A stretch of 12,705 nucleotides of DNA from the NCBI GenBank assembly GCA_017961965.1, contig JAGCWG010000331.1, positions 1 to 12,705 of the forward strand. The letters run 5' to 3'. Made by a program: the position numbers and the translations under genes. The DNA comes from Bacteroidaceae bacterium. GTDB taxonomy: Bacteria > Bacteroidota > Bacteroidia > Bacteroidales > Bacteroidaceae. Numbering within the stretch: the first letter of the stretch is position 1; the number at the start of each line of letters is the position of its first letter. The notes below the pieces were generated by a model. It was not told the DNA's origin and made no database searches. It saw only the letters and a program-made list of their open reading frames with translations. Of this stretch, positions 1-5,140 are shown piece after piece.

Positions 1-70
1 AAAACATGTTTTTTCTTGTTTATGTTCTTATAGACTAAACGACATAAACATACCAATAAAACAATCGAGT

Positions 71-805
71 ATGATGAAAGCAATAATAGTTGGTGCAACG
101 TCTGGTATAGGACGAGCAATAACAGAACAGCTGACGCAGAAAGGTTGGCAGGTAGGCATAGCAGGACGCCGTATCGGTGTGTTGCAGGAGATGCAGAGCC
201 GTAATATCAACATCATCGCCACGCAGGAGATAGACGTAACCAACGACAATGCCGTAGATGGGCTCAACAGTCTCATTGGCAAGATGGGAGGACAGATTGA
301 CCTCTATTTCCACAGTTCGGGCATAGGCTATCAGAACATCGAATTGGATGTGGAGAAGGAGTTATCTACCATCACGACCAACGCTCTCGGTATGACTCGC
401 ATGGTCATTGCGATGTTCGACTTCTACGTCAAGCATCCTGAACAGAAGGGACAGATAGCCGTCATCAGCAGTATTGCAGGTACTAAGGGACTGGGTGCTG
501 CACCTGCCTATTCATCAACCAAGCGATACACACGACACTATCTTGAGTGTCTCTCACAGCTGATACACATACGCGGCATCAAGAACATCACGATAACGGA
601 CATACGTCCAGGATTCGTACGCACTCCTCTGCTCAAGGGTGACAACTATCCTGTACAACTCGACGTGAACGATGCTGCACGCGACATACTCAAGGGTGTA
701 CTTGCCAAGAAGTCTGTCGTAACAGTTGACTGGAAATACCGTATCCTCGTATTCTTCTGGAGTCTCCTTCCACGATGGATATGGGTGAGGATGAGAATAT
801 GTTGA
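71..805 (+). CDS. Short-chain dehydrogenase/reductase (SDR), NADP(H)-type, 244 aa
   Basis: A classical SDR oxidoreductase: a Rossmann-fold enzyme that reduces or oxidises a carbonyl/alcohol using NAD(P)H. Substrate unknown. Seen: the nucleotide-binding glycine motif GATSGIG at residues 8-14; Arg33-Arg34 after the second strand, which usually signals NADP(H) preference; Asp56 in IDVT; the structural Asn104; and the catalytic set Ser134, Tyr147, Lys151 (YSSTK). A PGFVRTP motif follows. Length is normal for the family. The last ~30 residues contain a Trp/Phe-rich hydrophobic stretch (YRILVFFWSLLPRWIW), suggesting membrane attachment. Two adjacent ATG codons (71 and 74) could both start it; I took the first. 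No clear -7 element is visible in the 70 bases upstream, so the promoter may lie outside the window. It converges on the small gene at 885-1004. Confidence 0.93.
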   Translation: MMKAIIVGATSGIGRAITEQLTQKGWQVGIAGRRIGVLQEMQSRNINIIATQEIDVTNDNAVDGLNSLIGKMGGQIDLYFHSSGIGYQNIELDVEKELSTITTNALGMTRMVIAMFDFYVKHPEQKGQIAVISSIAGTKGLGAAPAYSSTKRYTRHYLECLSQLIHIRGIKNITITDIRPGFVRTPLLKGDNYPVQLDVNDAARDILKGVLAKKSVVTVDWKYRILVFFWSLLPRWIWVRMRIC

Positions 806-819
806 GAGTCACAAGATAA

Positions 820-856
820 GAGTTATGAGTTACCTCAGGATGGTAACTCATAACTC
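820..856. terminator. 15-bp perfect inverted repeat, probable bidirectional terminator
   Basis: The arms 820-834 (GAGTTATGAGTTACC) and 842-856 are exact reverse complements around a 7-base loop. The hairpin lies 14 bases past the SDR stop (805) and 28 bases past the stop of the small minus-strand gene (885), so it sits exactly where two convergent genes need terminators. The U-tract is poor on the plus strand and modest on the minus strand (TTATCTTGTG after the stem). Termination is inferred; the hairpin itself is directly seen. Confidence 0.55.
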
Positions 857-880
857 ACAATTTATAACTCATAACTCACA
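844..880. repeat. 16-bp direct repeat built from TAACTCA heptads
   Basis: The 16-mer TAACTCATAACTCACA occurs at 844-859 and again at 865-880, 21 bases apart. Each copy is itself two heptad units. The left arm of the 820-856 hairpin is the same unit inverted. Similar AT-rich heptad strings occur in other gaps of this window. Confidence 0.8.
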
Positions 881-884
881 TATA

Positions 885-1004
885 TCAAGCATTTGCCAAT
901 CCGACAAACACAAATGTCAGAAACAGCACAAGGATTACAAAACGAATCCAATTTATTATCCGAATAACTCTATCTGCTTTTTCTTTGTTCATTGTAACTT
1001 TCAT
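885..1004 (-). CDS. Small single-span membrane protein, 39 aa (35 aa from the second ATG)
   Basis: A short minus-strand reading frame, MKVTMNKEKADRVIRIINW followed by a hydrophobic helix (about residues 22-37, rich in Phe, Val and Leu) and a TGA stop at 885-887. The charged N-terminus followed by one membrane helix is the usual form of a small inner-membrane protein with the N-terminus in the cytoplasm. Start is either ATG 1004 or ATG 992; the second gives MNKEKADR. Support for it being real: a perfect Bacteroidota -7 element (TACATTTG, 1044-1037) about 35 bases upstream, a hairpin just past the stop, and placement between two well-behaved genes. It diverges from the Na/Pi symporter and shares its regulatory region, so a phosphate-related role is possible. 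Function unknown; I do not recognise a named family. Confidence 0.7.
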   Translation of the reverse strand: MKVTMNKEKADRVIRIINWIRFVILVLFLTFVFVGLANA

Positions 1005-1036
1005 CAAAGAGATTGATTCGCACCTTGATGACATCA

Positions 1037-1044
1037 CAAATGTA
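1037..1044 (-). promoter_or_regulatory. -7 promoter element of the small membrane protein gene
   Basis: On the minus strand this reads TACATTTG, a full match to the Bacteroidota sigma-ABfr -7 consensus TAnnTTTG. Transcription would start near 1030, about 26 bases before ATG 1004. No clear -33 element is seen; the TGTAACA sites at 1054-1083 occupy that region instead. Confidence 0.55.
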
Positions 1045-1053
1045 GGAATGCGA

Positions 1054-1083
1054 TGTTACAAAAATATTTCAAAAGGTGTTACA
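1054..1083 (-). promoter_or_regulatory. Putative Pho box half-sites facing the small membrane protein gene
   Basis: On the minus strand, exact TGTAACA half-sites lie at 1083-1077 and 1060-1054, with a degenerate one (TGAAATA, 1071-1065) between them; spacings are 12 and 11 bases. The array ends about 10 bases upstream of the -7 element at 1044-1037. The orientation relative to transcription is the same as in the array upstream of the phosphate symporter. Binding by the nearby response regulator is inferred. Confidence 0.5.
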
Positions 1084-1103
1084 AAGGCATTTCTCAACCT
1101 CTT

Positions 1104-1154
1104 TGTAACAGGATTGTAACATCTGTGTAATATATCCGTAATATGATTGTACCA
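1104..1154 (+). promoter_or_regulatory. Putative Pho box array: five TGTAACA-like half-sites at 11-bp steps
   Basis: Half-sites begin at 1104 (TGTAACA), 1115 (TGTAACA), 1126 (TGTAATA), 1137 (CGTAATA) and 1148 (TGTACCA), each exactly 11 bases after the last, with 4-base spacers. OmpR/PhoB-family regulators bind head-to-tail to direct repeats with this 7-4-7 geometry. The array ends at the -7 element of the phosphate symporter promoter, so it takes the place of a -33 element. The repeats are seen; that the bound protein is the response regulator at 4293-5012 is inferred from its family and position. Confidence 0.65.
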
Positions 1155-1160
1155 TCTTTG
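1153..1160 (+). promoter_or_regulatory. -7 promoter element of the Na/Pi symporter gene
   Basis: CATCTTTG matches TAnnTTTG except at the first base and is followed by CACCA, as in the promoter at 11542. The transcript would start near 1167, giving a leader of about 58 bases. This placement argues against the in-frame TTG at 1147, which would lie upstream of the transcription start. Confidence 0.55.
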
Positions 1161-1224
1161 CACCAGATATAAGGCATGTTCTGTTTTCTTTGAACCTGCC
1201 ATAAAAGATGAACGAAGAAAAAAT

Positions 1225-2907
1225 ATGGATTTAATCATTAACATCTTCTCACTTATTGGCTCTCTTGCGTTGTTTCTTTTTGGTATGAAAACAATGTCCG
1301 AGGGACTTGAGAAGTTTGCCGGAGATCGTCTGCGTGGCATTCTTTCAGCCATGACAAAGAACAGAGTAATGGGAGTCTTGACGGGTATTCTTATCACAGC
1401 ACTTATCCAGTCATCTTCTGCTACAACAGTAATGGTCGTCAGCTTTGTGAATGCAGGGCTTATGACACTTTCTCAATCTATTGGAGTTATTATGGGTGCC
1501 AATATCGGTACAACCGTAACTGCATGGATTATCTCCGCAGTAGGATTCAAAGTAAACATTGCCGCATTTGCCATTCCTCTACTTGCTATTGGAATGCCAC
1601 TTATCTTCAGCGGAAAAAGCAACAGGAAAAGCATTGGTGAGTTCATCTTCGGATTCTCATTTCTCTTCATGGGATTGTCATTCCTTCAGGAAGCAGCAAC
1701 AGCAATGAACATAGGTGACATGGTAGCAGGAATGCTTGCACATGTACCACAAGATTCATTCTTCACAATCATTCTTTTCGTAATCGTAGGAACTTTGGTT
1801 ACCATGATTGTCCAAGCATCAGCTGCAACAATGGCAATCACTCTTATGCTCTTTGGAATGAACATTCCCGGTTTCGGTTTTGAACAAGCAGCAGCACTTG
1901 CCATGGGACAGAATATCGGTACTACCATCACCGCCTTTATGGCATCTCTCACAGCAAACACGCAGGCACGCAGAGCAGCACTTGCACATATGTTCTTCAA
2001 TGTGTTTGGTGTGGCTGTTGTACTTATCATATTCTATCCAGCTTGTGACGCAGTCAGTTGGTTCGTAAATAATTTTATGGGTGGAGGAAACGACTTGTTC
2101 AAGCTTTCAGCCTTCCATACAGCGTTCAACGTCATCAATACATTTCTGCTCATTGGTTTTGTAAAGCAAATAGAGATGTTCGTATGTCGCGTGTTACCAG
2201 AGAAAGATACTGACGAACCAGAGAAATTACAGTTCATCACAGCAGGACTTCTTTCTACGGCGGAATTGTCATTACTTCAGGCACGCAAGGAAATCGTGCT
2301 ATTTGCAGAGCGTTGTCAGAAACAGTTTAACTATCTTCTCAAGATGCATAATATCGACAACGATGACGACTTCAACGAGAAACTGGAGAAGGTGAAACGA
2401 TACGAGGACATAACAGACAATATGGAATATGAGATTGCCCACTATCTACAGAAGGTTAGTGAAGGTCGTCTCTCTGACGATGCAAAACATCAGGTACAGC
2501 GCATGCTTCGCGAACTTGATGACCTTGAGAGTATAGGTGACTGTGCATTCAACATAGCACGCATTCTCTCACGCAAGCGTACAAAATGCAAGGCACACTT
2601 CACAGAGACTCAGCTCAAAAACATACAAGAAATAGAGCAGATGGTTGGAAATGCCATTGAACTGATGATATCAACGCTTAATGAGCCAGAAGGCGAAGGG
2701 CACAACATAGATAAGAGCTATAAGGTAGAGGATGACATAAACAAGCTTCGTTCCTACCTTAGAGAAGAAAATATCCAACAGTTGTCTCAAGGTGCTTATG
2801 ACTATCAGTTAGGAGCATTCTATATCGACACAATAAATGGATATGAGAAACTTGCCGACTATGTTCTCAATGTAGTTGAGAGCAAGGCAAGAAAAACTAG
2901 AGCGTAA
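1225..2907 (+). CDS. Na+/phosphate symporter with C-terminal PhoU-like domain, 560 aa
   Basis: An inner-membrane Na+-driven phosphate transporter of the NptA/YjbB (PF02690) type. Seen: two inverted-repeat Na/Pi units, each with its signature: QSSSATT at residues 62-68 with GANIGTT at 91-97, and QASAATM at 197-203 with GQNIGTT at 228-234. About eight hydrophobic segments lie within residues 1-320. A helical, charged region from about 345 to 555 resembles the PhoU domain often fused to these transporters. The start is ATG 1225; the longer frame from TTG 1147 would run through the promoter. The promoter carries a five-unit Pho box-like array, so induction by phosphate starvation is likely. The 3' end overlaps the convergent kinase gene by 11 bp. 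Function is confident from motifs; no transport assay can be inferred from sequence. Confidence 0.93.
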   Translation: MDLIINIFSLIGSLALFLFGMKTMSEGLEKFAGDRLRGILSAMTKNRVMGVLTGILITALIQSSSATTVMVVSFVNAGLMTLSQSIGVIMGANIGTTVTAWIISAVGFKVNIAAFAIPLLAIGMPLIFSGKSNRKSIGEFIFGFSFLFMGLSFLQEAATAMNIGDMVAGMLAHVPQDSFFTIILFVIVGTLVTMIVQASAATMAITLMLFGMNIPGFGFEQAAALAMGQNIGTTITAFMASLTANTQARRAALAHMFFNVFGVAVVLIIFYPACDAVSWFVNNFMGGGNDLFKLSAFHTAFNVINTFLLIGFVKQIEMFVCRVLPEKDTDEPEKLQFITAGLLSTAELSLLQARKEIVLFAERCQKQFNYLLKMHNIDNDDDFNEKLEKVKRYEDITDNMEYEIAHYLQKVSEGRLSDDAKHQVQRMLRELDDLESIGDCAFNIARILSRKRTKCKAHFTETQLKNIQEIEQMVGNAIELMISTLNEPEGEGHNIDKSYKVEDDINKLRSYLREENIQQLSQGAYDYQLGAFYIDTINGYEKLADYVLNVVESKARKTRA

Positions 2908-4315
2908 ACCTAATAGTCAAGCCTCCTCCGGGAGTATGAAGTGCAGTAACTGTTCCTCCGTGTACAGCTACTGCATTTTTTACTATTGCAAGGCCAAGAC
3001 CTGTGCCACCAAGTTTACGGGAGCGTCCCTTGTCTATGCGATAAAAACGCTCAAACAGATGTGGCAGATGTTCTGTTGCCACACCGGCACCATTATCCGA
3101 AAAGACAAACTCATCATCTGAGAAGCTTATCTTTATTTGTGTTGCACCAGTAGCATAAGCAATGGCATTATCAACAAGATTGCGGAATATGCTATATATG
3201 CTTGCCTCGGGGTCATTAAGCGGAGAACTGATAATAACTCGTGACGGCATTTTCACAACACACTCTATGCCCTTCTCACTTAATTGCAAAGCTGTATCTT
3301 CAAGCACATTGTTGATTATTGGTACAACATCAATTAGCTTTTCAGAATCAGCCATCTGCCTTGAAGGAATCTCATCAAGTTTTGTGAGCAAAGCCATGTC
3401 AAATAGAAGTTTATTCATTCGTTCACTCTGAGCATAGCAACGTTCCAGGAAGTGCTGTCGCTTGTCCTGTGGCATTTCAGGGTTATCAAGAATACTCTCC
3501 AGATAACCGTGAATACTTGCAGCAGGAGTCTTCAGCTCGTGTGCGGCATTCTGTGTCAACTGACGCTTTATTCTCACCTTATCCTCTTCCGAGTTACGCA
3601 GTTTCCAATACAAGGTAATGATGGTATGTGAAATCTCGCCCAACTCGTCATCAGGTAATCTGCGTTCCAATTCATGGTCCAACTGGTCACCTTGTTCTGC
3701 CTTTATGGCAAACTCACGCAAATAACCTATATGACGACTTATTCGTCGAGTATTGAGATAGAGCGCAATACCAAGGAACAAAGTCAGCACTATAGCAAAA
3801 TAGATGTATGTATTATCAGCCTTAAGCGACTCCGTTAACTCGGCAGAATAAGGAACAGCAGAACGAATCACAAGATTACCCATCCTTGTTGCAGAATAGA
3901 AGTATGTCTCGTGAGTAGATTGTGAAGTACGCTTAATATCATATCCACTGCCTTTGTGCAAAGCCTGTTGCACCTCCGCTCTTTGAAGGTGATTAGAGAG
4001 AGAATCTATCTTTTCATAGTCGTTGTCCTGAAGTACGCGTCCCTTTATATCTATGATTGTCACACGCATCCTGTCAATACTGTGAGTGTGTGTGTAATCA
4101 CGAAAAAGACTGTCGCTGAGCATACCTTTTTCGCCCAAAGACTGCATCATCTCATAATTGTACATCTGCAAACGGGAGTGCAAGATGTCAATCTTATAGT
4201 CTTTTTCTCTGTTGTACTGGTAAACGCTGAAGCATATTGCAAACAACAAGAAAATGCCTCCAATACTCATCAGCAGGTTCAGCTGAAACGATTTACTTCT
4301 CAAAGCAGTAGCCAT
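2897..4315 (-). CDS. Sensor histidine kinase (probable PhoR-type), 472 aa
   Basis: The membrane sensor kinase partner of the response regulator at 4293-5012. Seen, in ATG numbering: a first membrane span at about 13-33, a periplasmic sensing region of about 135 residues, a second span at about 170-188, a HAMP-like linker, the dimerisation/phosphoacceptor helix with AAHELKTP (His259), and an ATPase domain with N box (RNLVDNA, ~378), G1 (SDNGAG), F box (LFERFYR) and G2 (GTGLGLAIV). All catalytic boxes are intact. I start it at ATG 4315 rather than the TTG at 4321; either way it overlaps the regulator gene by 20-30 bases, implying translational coupling. It signals phosphate status only by inference: it neighbours a phosphate symporter and Pho box-like repeats. 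The 3' end overlaps the symporter gene by 11 bp. Confidence 0.93.
   Translation of the reverse strand: MATALRSKSFQLNLLMSIGGIFLLFAICFSVYQYNREKDYKIDILHSRLQMYNYEMMQSLGEKGMLSDSLFRDYTHTHSIDRMRVTIIDIKGRVLQDNDYEKIDSLSNHLQRAEVQQALHKGSGYDIKRTSQSTHETYFYSATRMGNLVIRSAVPYSAELTESLKADNTYIYFAIVLTLFLGIALYLNTRRISRHIGYLREFAIKAEQGDQLDHELERRLPDDELGEISHTIITLYWKLRNSEEDKVRIKRQLTQNAAHELKTPAASIHGYLESILDNPEMPQDKRQHFLERCYAQSERMNKLLFDMALLTKLDEIPSRQMADSEKLIDVVPIINNVLEDTALQLSEKGIECVVKMPSRVIISSPLNDPEASIYSIFRNLVDNAIAYATGATQIKISFSDDEFVFSDNGAGVATEHLPHLFERFYRIDKGRSRKLGGTGLGLAIVKNAVAVHGGTVTALHTPGGGLTIRFTL
2942..2981 (+). terminator. Rho-independent terminator of the Na/Pi symporter, inside the antisense kinase gene
   Basis: The arms 2942-2953 (TGCAGTAACTGT) and 2964-2975 (ACAGCTACTGCA) pair over 12 bp with one A-C mismatch around a 10-base loop, and six T residues follow at once (2976-2981). 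It lies 34 bases past the symporter stop. The same bases encode the kinase segment just after the G2 box on the other strand. Confidence 0.6.
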
Positions 4316-5012
4316 AACCAATGCGTGTTTTTACCTGTTTCCCATAACGACCTATCTTCTTGCGCAATCGAGTAATATTGACATCCACAGTACGGTCAAG
4401 CACATACACATCGTGCGGCCAACAACGACTTAAAAGCTCTTCTCTCGAAAAAACCTTACCAAGATTCTGCAAAAGGAGCGAGAGAAGTTCAAATTCAAGT
4501 TTAGTGAGAGATAAATCCACTCCGTCAAGAGTCGCCGTCTTAGAATCAAGATTAAGGCCGATTGTTTCGTAATGAATCTCAGGTGAAGACGAAGGCAAAG
4601 CATCTTCTTCGTGTGAGACCTGCGAAGGAGATGCTCTACGCAACACTGCCTTAACCCTTGCTTTCACCTCCTTCATACTTAACGGCTTTGAAATATAGTC
4701 ATCTGCACCGATATTGAGTCCCTTGACAGTATTATCTTCATCGTCAAGAGCAGTCACGAATATGATTGGGATGTTAACTGTATCGGCATCAGCTTTCAAC
4801 TTACGAGCCATCTGGAACCCAGACATTTCCCCCATCATCACATCAAGAAGAATAAGATTAGGCAATGCCTCCCCACTCTGCTTCTCATTGTTGAGAATTT
4901 CCAAAGCCTCTTCCGCAGAGTTGGCAGCAACCACCTCATACCCTTCTGTTTCAAGATTATATTGCAATATCTCACAGATATCCTGTTCATCATCGACGAC
5001 AAGTATTTTCAT
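4293..5012 (-). CDS. OmpR/PhoB-family response regulator, 239 aa
   Basis: A two-component transcription factor. Seen: an N-terminal receiver domain (1-120) with the acidic pocket Asp7-Asp8-Glu9, phosphoacceptor Asp57 (LILLDVMM), Thr87 and Lys109; a linker rich in Ser/Pro/Glu; and a C-terminal winged-helix DNA-binding domain (about 145-239) with SREELLSRCW, DRTVDVNITRLRKKIG and a GYGY wing. It is first in the operon with the histidine kinase. A perfect -7 element lies 44 bases upstream, and a TGTAATA-N4-TGTAACA pair lies further upstream, so it probably regulates itself. Assignment as the PhoB equivalent rests on the neighbouring phosphate symporter and shared binding-site motif. Bacteroidota have several close paralogues (for example RprY), so the name is left open. 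Confidence 0.93.
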   Translation of the reverse strand: MKILVVDDEQDICEILQYNLETEGYEVVAANSAEEALEILNNEKQSGEALPNLILLDVMMGEMSGFQMARKLKADADTVNIPIIFVTALDDEDNTVKGLNIGADDYISKPLSMKEVKARVKAVLRRASPSQVSHEEDALPSSSPEIHYETIGLNLDSKTATLDGVDLSLTKLEFELLSLLLQNLGKVFSREELLSRCWPHDVYVLDRTVDVNITRLRKKIGRYGKQVKTRIGYGYCFEK

Positions 5013-5055
5013 AAGTCATTAAGTATTATGTGCCATGAAAGGAAGTTACGATATG

Positions 5056-5063
5056 CAAATATA
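5056..5063 (-). promoter_or_regulatory. -7 promoter element of the response regulator/kinase operon
   Basis: On the minus strand this reads TATATTTG, a full match to TAnnTTTG, placed 44 bases upstream of the regulator's ATG. Predicted transcription start is near 5049. Confidence 0.55.
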
Positions 5064-5096
5064 CTACTTTCTTTTGTATGTATGGAGTACAACAGG

Positions 5097-5114
5097 TGTT
5101 ACAATGTTATTACA
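5097..5114 (-). promoter_or_regulatory. Putative Pho box (two half-sites) upstream of the response regulator
   Basis: On the minus strand it reads TGTAATA (5114-5108), a 4-base spacer, then TGTAACA (5103-5097): the same half-site, spacing and orientation as the symporter array. It lies about 33 bases upstream of the -7 element, further away than at the symporter promoter, so regulation may be weaker or may act from a different position. Confidence 0.5.
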
Positions 5115-5140
5115 TTATTCAGCACTAAGCTTTCACATGC

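Noticed and set aside
1..14. AAAACATGTTTT palindrome followed by T residues, possibly the tail of a terminator
   Set aside because: It lies at the window edge and is a short AT-rich palindrome; the upstream context needed to judge it is missing.
825..1016. 63-codon plus-strand frame after the SDR gene
   Set aside because: It starts inside the hairpin repeat and is antisense to the better-supported small membrane protein; the product is low-complexity.
1208..1234. Eight-codon upstream frame (MNEEKIWI) overlapping the symporter start
   Set aside because: Too short and with no supporting signal. A coupled leader peptide is possible but nothing separates it from chance.
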